Shown piece after piece: positions 55,980 through 64,000 of a stretch of DNA of 64,000 bases (the first letter of the stretch is position 1; each line of letters begins with the position of its first letter). The position numbers and the translations under genes are program-made. This DNA comes from Phycisphaerae bacterium (GTDB taxonomy: Bacteria > Planctomycetota > Phycisphaerae > UBA1845). A model generated the notes under the pieces. The model did no database searches and had not been told where the DNA came from. It saw only the letters and a list, made by a program, of their open reading frames with translations. Location of the stretch: the NCBI GenBank assembly GCA_024102815.1, contig JAGFJJ010000069.1, positions 140,950 to 204,949 on the forward strand, given 5' to 3'.

Positions 55980-57376
55980 GTCCGCCAAGCCGAGCCGCCG
56001 CACGAGTCCTGGTCGTGGACGACGATTCCATCATCGTCGATTCGCTCAGCGAGCTTCTGCGCGTCGAAGGCTACGACGTCCGCACGGCCTCTTCTCTCGA
56101 CACGGCCGTACGATCGCTGGAAAGCGACGATATCGACGTCGTTCTGGCTGACGTCAGCATGCCCGGCGGGAACGGCTTCGAACTGCTCCACGTCATTCGC
56201 AAGCGCTTCTCCGACGCCGCCGTCATCATGATCACCGGCTACGGCACCATCGAGAGCGCCGTGGAAGCCATCAAGCTCGGCGCCTTCGACTACCTCACCA
56301 AACCCATCAACGACGACGAACTGCTCCTCTGTCTCCAGCGCGCGGTCGCCCAGCAGGCCATCGTGCGCGAAAATCGCGACCTGAGGCAGCAGCTCGATGA
56401 GCGCTTTGGACTGGAAAGCATCATCGGCCACGACTACCGCATGCTCAAACTCTTCGACATGGTCGAGAGCATCGCCCCGTCGCCCGTGACCGTTCTGCTC
56501 CACGGCGCCTCGGGCACGGGCAAATCGCTTCTCGCCCGCGTGATCCACCAGCTCAGCGAACGCCGCGACAAGCCCTTCATCGAGGTCAGTTGCGGCGCCC
56601 TCCCCGAGACCCTGCTGGAAAGCGAGCTCTTCGGCCACGCCCGCGGAGCCTTCACCGGCGCCGTCGCCAACAAGATCGGCAAGTTCAAGGCCGCCCACGG
56701 CGGAACCCTCTTCCTCGACGAAATCGCCTCCGCATCGCCGACCATGCAGGTCAAGCTGCTCCGCGTACTCCAGTCGCAGCAGTTCGAACCCGTCGGCAGC
56801 AACCGCACCGAAACCGTCGACGTCCGCGTCGTCCTCGCCAGCAACGTCCTCCTGGAAGACGAAGTCCGCGCCGGCCGCTTCCGTGAAGATCTCTACTACC
56901 GCGTCAACGTCGTCTGCCTGGAGCTGCCCTCGCTCGCCGAGCGCGTGGGCGATATCCCGCTCCTCGCGGAGTTCTTCCTCCGCCGCGCCGCCGGAGAGAT
57001 GCGCCGCGAATGCCTCGGCTTCGACAAGCAGGCCATGAGCCTCATGCAGCGCCACGCCTGGCCCGGCAACGTCCGCGAGCTCGTCAACGTCGTCACCCGC
57101 GCCGTCGTGCTCAGCAAGGGACCCTACGTCACCGTCGACGACCTCCCCGCCGCCCTCGTCGACGGCGCCGAAACCGCGGAGAGCGTCACCCCGCTCACCC
57201 CCATGCCCTTGCGCCAGGCGCTCGAACTCCCCGAACGCCGCATCCTCGAGGCCGCCCTCAAGGCCAACGGCTGGAACCGCCAGCTCACCGCCGAGCAACT
57301 CGGCATCAATCGCACCACGCTCTACAAGAAGATGAAGCGTTACGGGCTCGATGAACGCTCGGTCGGAATTCGCTGA
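55976..57376 (+). CDS. NtrC-family sigma54 response regulator
   Basis: The 466-residue protein contains a receiver domain with D59 (VVLADVSMPGGNG), a sigma54-activating AAA+ domain with Walker A GASGTGKS (about 178), the GAFTGA loop that contacts sigma54 (ARGAFTGAVAN) and LFLDEIASA Walker B, and a C-terminal Fis-type helix-turn-helix (LTAEQLGINRTTLYKKMKRYG). Genes of three pseudopilins follow, a likely but unproven target set. It overlaps the kinase gene by ATGA. Confidence 0.95.
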   Translation: MSPPSRAAARVLVVDDDSIIVDSLSELLRVEGYDVRTASSLDTAVRSLESDDIDVVLADVSMPGGNGFELLHVIRKRFSDAAVIMITGYGTIESAVEAIKLGAFDYLTKPINDDELLLCLQRAVAQQAIVRENRDLRQQLDERFGLESIIGHDYRMLKLFDMVESIAPSPVTVLLHGASGTGKSLLARVIHQLSERRDKPFIEVSCGALPETLLESELFGHARGAFTGAVANKIGKFKAAHGGTLFLDEIASASPTMQVKLLRVLQSQQFEPVGSNRTETVDVRVVLASNVLLEDEVRAGRFREDLYYRVNVVCLELPSLAERVGDIPLLAEFFLRRAAGEMRRECLGFDKQAMSLMQRHAWPGNVRELVNVVTRAVVLSKGPYVTVDDLPAALVDGAETAESVTPLTPMPLRQALELPERRILEAALKANGWNRQLTAEQLGINRTTLYKKMKRYGLDERSVGIR

Positions 57377-57411
57377 TGACGTGTGCGGAACCTCTCCGCA
57401 TCAGGAGATTC

Positions 57412-59061
57412 ATGTTGATCCGGAAGTCGAAGCGATCTTCAGCCTTCACCCTCGTCGAGGTCATCACGGCCCTCGCCATCATGACCATCCTGACGACCGG
57501 ATTGGCCTCCGCCCTCGTGCTCGCCACGCGGGCGCTGCCCGAGACGGACTCCCCTCTCCGCTGCCAGGTCCGCACCGCCGACGCCCTCGACCTCATCGCC
57601 GAAGAGCTCGCCTCCGCCATTCAGGTCCTCGCACGATCCGACCACGGCATCACCTTCCTCGCTCCCGATCGCAACGGCGACGGCGTACCGGAAAAAATCG
57701 TCTACGCCTGGTCGGGGACCCCCGGCGATCCCCTCACCAGACAGGCCGTCGGCTCGCTCCAGGAAAACGTCCTGGAAGACGTCACCAAGCTCGAGTTCCG
57801 CTACGACACGGCCGACCTCGTGGAAACCTATCCCGCGCCGCTGACCGAGTCGGCCGAGCAGGTGCTGGCGTCTTGGACCAATACAGCGGCATTGAACAGT
57901 GGGGAGGTGGACGCTTCCAACAGTTGGGGGCAGTTGTTCATACCGGCGGTCTCCGCCCCGGCCGTGTCGTTCATGGTTACACGCGTGCGGTTGTTCTGCG
58001 AACACAATGGAACAGCCGATGGCACGGCATTGTTGAGTATCCTCCCCGCCGAGGGCAGCGGAGCACCCCAGTTCACGTCTCTCGCACAAGGAAAAATCCT
58101 CGAATCTGAACTGCCCAGTGCCGCCGCGTGGTTCAGTATCCCCGTGAACAGCATGTTGCCCGTACCTCGAGGACAGCGGCTTTGCTTTACGGTCACGACA
58201 GCGGATACGGCGGGAAAAGCGATCACGATTCATTATGACAACGACTCCGTCGTCCAGGGTGGTGGGGCAATACTGTCGCGGACCGGTGGCACCTGGACGG
58301 TTGATGCGTCGCAAGCGCTGGTATACGAGGTATATGGCAAAACGTACGCGAACTCCGGCGCCACCCAGAGCATCACCCGCCGCTACCTCCGCCGCGTTCA
58401 ACTCTCCGCCCAATCCGGCCCCCAGGACGAATCCGCCGTCCTGACCGGGACAACGTTCGGCAACCGCCCCGAGGATCTCACCGCCCTCTGGCGAGCCGAC
58501 TTCAGCTCCAAGCCAACGCTGGATCTGAACGGCGACACTTATGCCGACTGGACCGTCAACGGCGGCGGCGCGTTCTCCGGCCTGCTCAGCGGTGGCAACT
58601 GGACGCCCGGTGCGCAGCAACTCAATTCCTACCCGGACAACGAGTTTTCCTCCGTCACCACCGTCGACGTCCACGCCCGGGCCGCCACGGCCGGCGCCTC
58701 CGCCGTCTTCCAGATCAGCCCGGACTGGACTCTCTCCTCGGCCGGCAGCATTCGCGCCGTCACCCGGCTCGAAGCAACGGGAACACAGACCCTCGAAGTT
58801 CTCCGCGCCACTTCAGCCTCCGCCTTCGAGACCGTCGTCCGCGTCACCGATCTTCCCAAGAGCGCGTTCGTCCGCCTCCGGCTCGTGATCGACCCCACCC
58901 GCGACACCTGCGCCGTCTGGGTCAACGAAATCCACCGCCGGACCTTTACCTATGCCACGTTCCTGCATCTGACGCAGGACAAGTACGCCAGTCTCTCGGC
59001 CTCGGGCGGATCAGCCCAGTTCGACTGGGTCTCCATCCGCGTGGGAGGAACCCCGGGATGA
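57412..59061 (+). CDS. Large pseudopilin (GspJ/PilW-like) with a beta-sandwich insertion
   Basis: The 549-residue product has a prepilin signal with KRSSAFTLVEVITALAIMTILTTGLASALVLATRALP, cut before Phe. The C-terminal region contains about 400 residues of beta-rich sequence, including an ALWRADFSSKPTLDLNGDTYADWTVNGGG element and a jelly-roll-like end with AQFDWVSIRVGG. Ordinary GspJ proteins are about 200 residues, so the extra domain probably binds a glycan or protein. AGGAG lies 5-6 bases before the ATG at 57412. It overlaps the next gene by four bases. Confidence 0.85.
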   Translation: MLIRKSKRSSAFTLVEVITALAIMTILTTGLASALVLATRALPETDSPLRCQVRTADALDLIAEELASAIQVLARSDHGITFLAPDRNGDGVPEKIVYAWSGTPGDPLTRQAVGSLQENVLEDVTKLEFRYDTADLVETYPAPLTESAEQVLASWTNTAALNSGEVDASNSWGQLFIPAVSAPAVSFMVTRVRLFCEHNGTADGTALLSILPAEGSGAPQFTSLAQGKILESELPSAAAWFSIPVNSMLPVPRGQRLCFTVTTADTAGKAITIHYDNDSVVQGGGAILSRTGGTWTVDASQALVYEVYGKTYANSGATQSITRRYLRRVQLSAQSGPQDESAVLTGTTFGNRPEDLTALWRADFSSKPTLDLNGDTYADWTVNGGGAFSGLLSGGNWTPGAQQLNSYPDNEFSSVTTVDVHARAATAGASAVFQISPDWTLSSAGSIRAVTRLEATGTQTLEVLRATSASAFETVVRVTDLPKSAFVRLRLVIDPTRDTCAVWVNEIHRRTFTYATFLHLTQDKYASLSASGGSAQFDWVSIRVGGTPG

Positions 59062-59672
59062 TCCGCACGGTCCCCAACCACATTCTTCTGAACGCTTTCC
59101 GCCCCCGGACTCCCCGCGCGGCCGCTCCTCGCTCGCTGCGCCGCCGCGCCCTCAGCATGGTCGAGTCGGTTGTCTCGGTCGCCCTGGTGAGTCTCCTGCT
59201 CGTCGCCGCCCTGGATGCCCTCGGCGCCTCCAAGACTTCGCAGCGCCTCAGCGCCGAGAAGCGCCTTGGCACGGCCCTCGCCCAGGACCTGCTCGACGAG
59301 ATCATGCACGTGAGTTACCTCAGTTCGGGCTCCTCCGCCACCAAGGTTCTCGGAATCGATCTCGATCCGATCATTGCCCTTCCCGGCTCGTGTACGCCGC
59401 CCGTTCGCGCCTGCTTCGATGAGCTCCACGACTACATCGGCTGGGAGGAGTCTCCGCCCCAGCAACGGGACGGGACCGAAATGACCGAATTCACCGGCTG
59501 GTCTCGAACCGTCAACGTCGAGCACATCAAGATCAAGGATTTCAACAGCATTGCGTCCATGGAATCGGGCTATATGCGCGTTTTCGTGGAAGCGCGCTAC
59601 GAAGGCCGTCTCATCGCCAAGGCCACCGCGCTGCGCGTTTCCGCGCTGCCTCTTGCATCGGAGATGCCCTGA
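59058..59672 (+). CDS. Pseudopilin-like protein (GspI/PilV type)
   Basis: The 204-residue protein has an Arg-rich N-terminus and a type IV-like signal helix, SMVESVVSVALVSLLLVAALDALGA, with E at position +5 (MVESVV), placed after RRRAL. The processing site is non-canonical (Ala-Leu-Ser-Met instead of Gly-Phe), which weakens it. It lies in a co-translated chain with overlap ATGA before and a one-base overlap after, typical of minor pseudopilins. Confidence 0.8.
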   Translation: MIRTVPNHILLNAFRPRTPRAAAPRSLRRRALSMVESVVSVALVSLLLVAALDALGASKTSQRLSAEKRLGTALAQDLLDEIMHVSYLSSGSSATKVLGIDLDPIIALPGSCTPPVRACFDELHDYIGWEESPPQQRDGTEMTEFTGWSRTVNVEHIKIKDFNSIASMESGYMRVFVEARYEGRLIAKATALRVSALPLASEMP

Positions 59673-60595
59673 TGCGCCGCGCCGACATCCACCAACCTGC
59701 GTATCGCCGTCGCGCCGCCATGTACTTCATGGTCCTCATGGTCGGCACGCTCATCGGCACCGTGGCCCTGGCCTCACTCTCCATGGCGCGCATGGGCGGA
59801 CGCATCTCGGCATTGTCCGGAAAAATGTCCATGGCCCGCCAATTCGCCCGGTCCGCCATCGCCGCCGCCGAACAGGAGATGGCCACCGTCTCCACCTGGC
59901 GCACCACCTACACGCACAATGTCTGGTCCACGGAGCGTGCCATCGGCGACGGCAAGGTCCAATGGAAGTTCGCCGACGAGCTCAACGCCAGCCTCACGGC
60001 CGACCCCTTCGCCGCCATCCGCGTCTACGGCCGGGGTACAGTGGACGACGTCGTTCGGACCTACAGCGTACTGGTTAAGCCCGAGCCCACGCCGACCAAT
60101 CTTCTCGACAACCCCGGTTTCGAGCAGGGCACCCTTTACTGGACGGCTACGGGTTCCTGCACCATGTCCACCTGGACCACGGTGCCCAACAGTGGAACCT
60201 ATTGCGTGCTCGTCCAGAATCGGCTCTTGGCCGCCGACGGACCCAGCCAACTGGTCACGGGGAAGATTGCGAATGGTTCCACGTTCAACGCCGAGGCTTG
60301 GGCGCGGTCCTATGGCATATCATTGTCCATGAAGCTCGTGCTGACCGTCACGTCGACAGGTTCCGGTACCCAGCGCCTCGCGGGCAACTCGACCCTTTGC
60401 GGCACAAGTTGGACGAAAATCTCCGCCACCTTCACGCCGACCTGGACCGGCACGCTGACCGAAGCGCGCTTGAGCGTCGAGTCGAATTCGCTGCTCGGCA
60501 GTTTCATCGTGGATGACGTGCGCCTGACCGCACAACCGTCGGCCGTTCCCTATCGCCGCGTCCCCGGCTCCTTCCGCCAGGAGATCGGCCCGTAG
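59672..60595 (+). CDS. PilX/GspK-like minor pseudopilin with carbohydrate-binding-like domain
   Basis: The 307-residue protein has a basic N-terminus with a hydrophobic segment (AMYFMVLMVGTLIGTVALASLSMARMGG), as in PilX/GspK proteins, then a domain NLLDNPGFEQGTLYWTATGS...VDDVRL, the layout of CBM4/9- or CBM22-like carbohydrate-binding modules. It may present a sugar-binding domain on a pilus-like fibre. Start overlaps the previous stop by one base. The C-terminus is an Arg/Gly-rich tail. Confidence 0.8.
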   Translation: MRRADIHQPAYRRRAAMYFMVLMVGTLIGTVALASLSMARMGGRISALSGKMSMARQFARSAIAAAEQEMATVSTWRTTYTHNVWSTERAIGDGKVQWKFADELNASLTADPFAAIRVYGRGTVDDVVRTYSVLVKPEPTPTNLLDNPGFEQGTLYWTATGSCTMSTWTTVPNSGTYCVLVQNRLLAADGPSQLVTGKIANGSTFNAEAWARSYGISLSMKLVLTVTSTGSGTQRLAGNSTLCGTSWTKISATFTPTWTGTLTEARLSVESNSLLGSFIVDDVRLTAQPSAVPYRRVPGSFRQEIGP

Positions 60596-60602
60596 GACGC
60601 AT

Positions 60603-61060
60603 CTCGATGCACCTCTTCGCCGGGTGGCCCACCGCTTAAGCGGTGGGGGAGCGATAGGACCGCACCGTGCACCTCGATGCACCTCTTCAACTCGTCATGG
60701 AAACGTACATTCCTCGACCTTGGGTGGCATGGCCAAGCCCGTCCCGCGAAGCGCGGACGTGGCGCCGCCATGCACTTCCCTCAAGCCGGTCGGTGGGGTG
60801 CCGTGGCCACGCCTCGTGGCCATGCTGAACCGCCTCTACCCGCCCGTTCCCAGGCGCCCCTCAAACGCTACAACTCACCCGCCGGACTGTCAGAATTGTC
60901 TTAACGTGAAAACGTCGCCAATACATGAACACTGAATTATTCAATCGAACGCTCAACTTAGAAAGCGCCCGTTAACGGCGCGCTCACTTTATTCTGCATT
61001 TCGAGCGCGCGCCCATGCGCGTTCTTTCCTATGGAGGGACTCTCCCATAGGCTGAACACG
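60603..61060 (+). repeat. Palindrome-rich intergenic region (copy C of intergenic units)
   Basis: About 480 bases without a gene. A perfect 20-base palindrome (60628-60647, CACCGCTTAAGCGGTG core), TGGCCACG-CCT-CGTGGCCA (60804-60822), and TCCCGCG-AAG-CGCGGA near 60748-60763 lie here, plus a repeated pair of CTCGATGCACCTC (60604 and 60674). The last 160 bases are AT-richer and may hold the promoter of the following gene. No coding sequence can be supported. Confidence 0.6.
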
Positions 61061-61086
61061 ATTGTCCAGGAATCGGGTTGAAAACC

Positions 61087-62496
61087 ATGACCAAACTGCA
61101 TTTCCTCGGCGCCAACCGCCAGGTAACCGGATCGTGCTACCTGCTCGAGCACGATCGCCTGCGCCTGCTGATCGACTGCGGGATGTACCAGGAGCGCGAG
61201 TTCCTTTCACGCAACTGGGCTCCGCTTGCCGTGCCGCCCGGTTCCATTAACGCCGTGCTGCTTACGCACGCCCATCTCGACCACTGCGGGCTCCTGCCCC
61301 GCCTGGTCCACGACGGCTTCAAGGGCAAGATCCACACGACGTCCGCGTCCCGGGATCTCGCCAAGATCATTCTGCTCGACGCCGGCGAGATCCAGCAGGA
61401 AGACGCGGCCTACAAGCGGCGTCGGCACCGCAAGGAAGGGCGGAGCGGCCGCTTTCCCGAAGCGCCGCTGTTCACCCCGGTGGATGCCCGCAAGGTCTTC
61501 CCCCGCATGCGCGCCGTGCCCTACGAAAAGCCGCTCGGCATCGGCAGGAATGTGCGCGTCACCTTTCACGACGCCGGACACATTCTCGGGTCGGCCATGC
61601 TCAAGATCGAAATCGGGGGCGACAACGGCGGCGTGGCGCAACGTCTGCTTTTCTCCGGCGACGTGGGCCCGTGGAACAAGCCCCTTCTGCGCGACCCCAC
61701 GCTCTTCGAGGAAGCGGACTACGTCGTCGTCGAATCCACCTACGGCGATCGCAATCATCCCTCGGCCGGTGACGTAGAGGATCAGCTTGCTGCGGTCATC
61801 AACGAGACGGTCGAGAAGGGGGGCAACATCCTTATCCCGACGTTCGCCGTCGAGCGTTCGCAGGAGGTCATGTACCACATCAGCCGGTTGATCTACGCCG
61901 ACCGCGTGCCCCACGTCCTCGGCTTCCTCGACAGCCCCGTCGGTGTCGACGCCACCTACGCTTTCCGCAAGCATCCCGAGTGTCTCGACGAGGAGGCCGC
62001 CCGCATTGTCAGCAACGGCGAGCGGCTTTTCGTCTACCCGGGCTTTAAGCTCGTGACCTCCGTCGACGAATCCAAGGCCATCAACCGCATTCGCGGTTCA
62101 TGCATCATTCTGGCCGGTTCGGGGATGTGTACCGCCGGCCGCATCAAGCACCACCTGACCCGCAACATCGACCGGCCGGAAAGCGCGATCGTGTTCGTCG
62201 GTTACCAGGCCCACGGAACGCTGGGGCGACAGATTCTCGACGGCGCCCACAAGGTGCGCATCCACGGCCGGGAGTTCCCGGTCCGCGCCCGCATTGTTCA
62301 GATTCACGGTCTTTCGGGACACGCGGACCAGGGGGAGCTGCTTCGTTGGGTCGGAAACCTGCAAAAACCGCCCCGCAAGGTGTTCGTCACCCACGGAGAG
62401 GAGCAAGCCGCGATGACCCTGGCGGAGGAAATCCGCAAGCGCTTCGATTTTGAGACGAACGTGCCGCAATACCGCGACGAAGTGCACCTCGACTGA
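61087..62496 (+). CDS. Beta-CASP metallo-beta-lactamase (RNA metabolising)
   Basis: The 469-residue protein carries the metallo-beta-lactamase motif THAHLDHCG and a second zinc site (HDAGHILGSAML, LLFSGDVGPW) followed by a beta-CASP insertion (VVVESTYGDRNHP..., GNILIPTFAVERSQEVMYHIS) and the final ARIVQIHGLSGHADQGELL with VFVTHGEE. This arrangement resembles CPSF73/YsyH exonucleases that process RNA. The ATG at 61087 is used; a TTG three codons earlier is possible. Confidence 0.92.
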   Translation: MTKLHFLGANRQVTGSCYLLEHDRLRLLIDCGMYQEREFLSRNWAPLAVPPGSINAVLLTHAHLDHCGLLPRLVHDGFKGKIHTTSASRDLAKIILLDAGEIQQEDAAYKRRRHRKEGRSGRFPEAPLFTPVDARKVFPRMRAVPYEKPLGIGRNVRVTFHDAGHILGSAMLKIEIGGDNGGVAQRLLFSGDVGPWNKPLLRDPTLFEEADYVVVESTYGDRNHPSAGDVEDQLAAVINETVEKGGNILIPTFAVERSQEVMYHISRLIYADRVPHVLGFLDSPVGVDATYAFRKHPECLDEEAARIVSNGERLFVYPGFKLVTSVDESKAINRIRGSCIILAGSGMCTAGRIKHHLTRNIDRPESAIVFVGYQAHGTLGRQILDGAHKVRIHGREFPVRARIVQIHGLSGHADQGELLRWVGNLQKPPRKVFVTHGEEQAAMTLAEEIRKRFDFETNVPQYRDEVHLD

Positions 62497-62504
62497 TGGG
62501 ACGG

Positions 62505-64000
62505 CTACGCGGCGCCCGACGGTGCCAGGGACGTTCCCGCAGTGGATTCGCGCCGCCCGATGCGATCTCCGTGAAGCTCGAGCACGATGCCGGGGTAGCG
62601 GGGATGGGATCGGAACCCGAATGGCTCCAGCCAGCTCGCCCGGATGAACTCGGCCGACACCACCTTGACGCCGTCCGCCGCCTGCCGCCGCAGGAACTCC
62701 TCGAGCAGGATTTGCCCGATGCCCCGCCCGCGGTTTCGCGGCAGCACGGCGATCTTGTCGAGAATCACGTGTGACGGCGTCCGGCGAATAAACGCCACCC
62801 CGCCGACCACGTAGCCCGCCTGGTCGGTGCCCACGAGAAGGCGTTCGCGGGAAGTCAGGCCGCCGCCGATGCCGCTCGCGTAGAAAATGCGATTGAGCGT
62901 GTCGACTTCTCGGGAGTTGGCCGCGGGGCGGATTTTCAGGAACCGCCCGATCCGGTCGGTATGGTGCGTTGCCAGTTCGGCGCGGTCCTGTCCGACCTCG
63001 CCGGAGCGCACCAGCTCCGCCCGTGTATCGACTTCGAGGTGCGGATACGTGGCCCGCGTCAGGAAGTACTGTTGATCCTGCGACGGCATGGTCTCCTTCA
63101 GTTCCACGTACAAGCGCCCCAGCACGTCCTTGATGCTCGCGCCGTCGCGCAATCGGACAATCGCCTCGCGAATGGTCCGCTGTCCCTCCGGCGGGGCATT
63201 TCGCAGGACCGTCTCCGCGAAAAGCCACAGGCGCGATCCGGGGAACTTCCGTCGCACCTCTTCGATGCGGTAGTTGTTCTTGATCTCGTGCAACTGCGCC
63301 GCCCGGGCGTGCGTGTTTGCTTCGGGAACCTGCTGTTCCCAGGCGCGATATCGTTCGATCGCGCAATACAGGGCACGCGGCATGTAGCCGTCGCGCCGAA
63401 CGGCTCCAATGTACTTGCGGAGCTCCTCGGCCAGCTCGACGACCTCGCGGTCCGGTTCCACCGTTCTACCCGCCTCGGACAGTGCTTCCTCCAGAAACGA
63501 CAGCCCGTCCCGCATTCCAAGCGCTTCAATCGCCGCTGCAAACAGAATCTCATCCTGCGTGTGCGGGATCAGGGCCGGGAAATGAAAGCGTACGCGGTCC
63601 AGCAGGGCTCGCTTGAGCCGCAGGACCATGTCCAGCGTTCCCTCAAACGGCCGCCAGCCTGCGGCGGATACCACGCGAATGTTCTCATCAAAATCGTTGA
63701 GCGGAACGCTCACATCGCGCGTTACCGTTCCCACGAGCATCCACTGACGTTCGGTGCGCCGATGGAATTCGTAGGCTGCGGTGAGCGCCGCCCAGGAGAG
63801 ATGCCTCCACGAACCCCGCAGGCGCTGCAAGACGTCGCGATCGGGATGGTCGTGCATGTGCCGGGTGAGAGACTCCAGCGGTTCGCCGGGAATGTACTCG
63901 AGCGTGGCCAGTCCGTACTGAGGCCAATATCCCCCGACCTTGGGTGTCAGTGCCGTTTCGCCGGGGCCGCCGGCCGCCACGGTCATCAGGCGCAGATCGG
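62505..64000 (-). CDS. GNAT-domain protein, 5' end outside window
   Basis: The frame is open to the right edge, so the N-terminus is missing. The final ~130 residues form a GNAT acetyltransferase: LDKIAVLPRNRGRGIGQILLEEFLRRQ binds acetyl-CoA. The preceding ~340 residues are a large helical region with EILFAAAIEALGMRDGLSFLEEALSEAG and EVVELAEELRKYIGAVRRDGYMPRALYCAIERYRAWEQQ, not recognised. It is convergent with the RNase-like gene, the stops eight bases apart. Confidence 0.75.
   Translation of the reverse strand, partial: DLRLMTVAAGGPGETALTPKVGGYWPQYGLATLEYIPGEPLESLTRHMHDHPDRDVLQRLRGSWRHLSWAALTAAYEFHRRTERQWMLVGTVTRDVSVPLNDFDENIRVVSAAGWRPFEGTLDMVLRLKRALLDRVRFHFPALIPHTQDEILFAAAIEALGMRDGLSFLEEALSEAGRTVEPDREVVELAEELRKYIGAVRRDGYMPRALYCAIERYRAWEQQVPEANTHARAAQLHEIKNNYRIEEVRRKFPGSRLWLFAETVLRNAPPEGQRTIREAIVRLRDGASIKDVLGRLYVELKETMPSQDQQYFLTRATYPHLEVDTRAELVRSGEVGQDRAELATHHTDRIGRFLKIRPAANSREVDTLNRIFYASGIGGGLTSRERLLVGTDQAGYVVGGVAFIRRTPSHVILDKIAVLPRNRGRGIGQILLEEFLRRQAADGVKVVSAEFIRASWLEPFGFRSHPRYPGIVLELHGDRIGRRESTAGTSLAPSGAA

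Overview
The window is a contiguous 64 kb piece of a high-GC bacterial chromosome with dense, mostly short operons. Several features point to a Planctomycetota bacterium, possibly of the Phycisphaerae side: a pseudopilin with the H-x9-DG C-terminal motif, a PEP-CTERM protein, secreted proteins ending in dockerin-like Ca-binding repeats, Asn-Asp ('NDN') linkers in secreted cytochromes, a MoxR/VWA membrane operon, and zinc-ribbon membrane proteins. This placement is an inference; there is no rRNA or marker set to prove it. I saw no tRNA, rRNA, CRISPR array, insertion sequence or prophage.

Layout. 1-4.4 kb (minus): a UbiD-family decarboxylase cut by the window edge, a helical-repeat protein, and a secreted TlpA-type thioredoxin with carboxypeptidase-regulatory-like repeats. 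4.7-12.6 kb (plus): coiled-coil membrane protein, NHL-propeller lipoprotein, large VWA membrane protein, MoxR ATPase and a SIMPL protein. 12.7-15.0 kb: CheY- and CheX-like pair, and a divergent PilZ-like/REC/HPt-like protein. 15.07-19.5 kb: a sulfate-reduction and siroheme operon (APS reductase, sulfite reductase, CbiX/SirB chelatase, SUMT). It is preceded by a strong promoter, a short ORF ending in a Cys-Ala-Cys5 run, an antiterminator and an intrinsic terminator, which together look like a cysteine-sensing ribosomal attenuator. 20.3-23.1 kb: octaheme cytochrome lipoprotein, Nudix hydrolase, lipoprotein. 23.2-26.8 kb (minus): a cobalamin riboswitch with its own terminator controls a PEP-CTERM propeller-like protein, a secreted dockerin-type protein and a pseudopilin.

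26.9-31.4 kb (minus): saccharopine-dehydrogenase-like enzyme with an EamA transporter, and a large exported protein. 31.7-36 kb: zinc-ribbon membrane protein, FabI, small membrane protein and two secreted proteins. 36.1-43.4 kb: UppS-PurA, divergent glutamine synthetase, an FRG-domain protein, and PGK-GAPDH. 43.8-47.6 kb (plus): oxidoreductase, formyltransferase, glycosyltransferase and PLP aminotransferase, probably making and transferring an N-formylated amino sugar. 47.8-51.3 kb: small monoheme cytochrome lipoprotein, then an ArsR repressor with a palindromic operator driving a rhodanese and a CoA-disulfide-reductase/rhodanese, a likely persulfide-handling unit. 51.4-54.5 kb: PanD, an NAD(P)-binding sugar-epimerase-like protein and GpmI. 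54.7-60.6 kb: an NtrB/NtrC-like sensor and sigma54 activator directly followed by three pseudopilin-type genes. 61.1-64 kb: beta-CASP metallo-beta-lactamase and a GNAT-containing protein cut by the right edge.

The two most interesting signals are regulatory: the candidate cysteine attenuator at 15.07-15.31 kb, and the B12 riboswitch at 26.5-26.7 kb placed before surface-protein genes instead of cobalamin synthesis or transport genes of known type. A family of short palindromic intergenic units recurs near 32.6, 40.1 and 60.7 kb.
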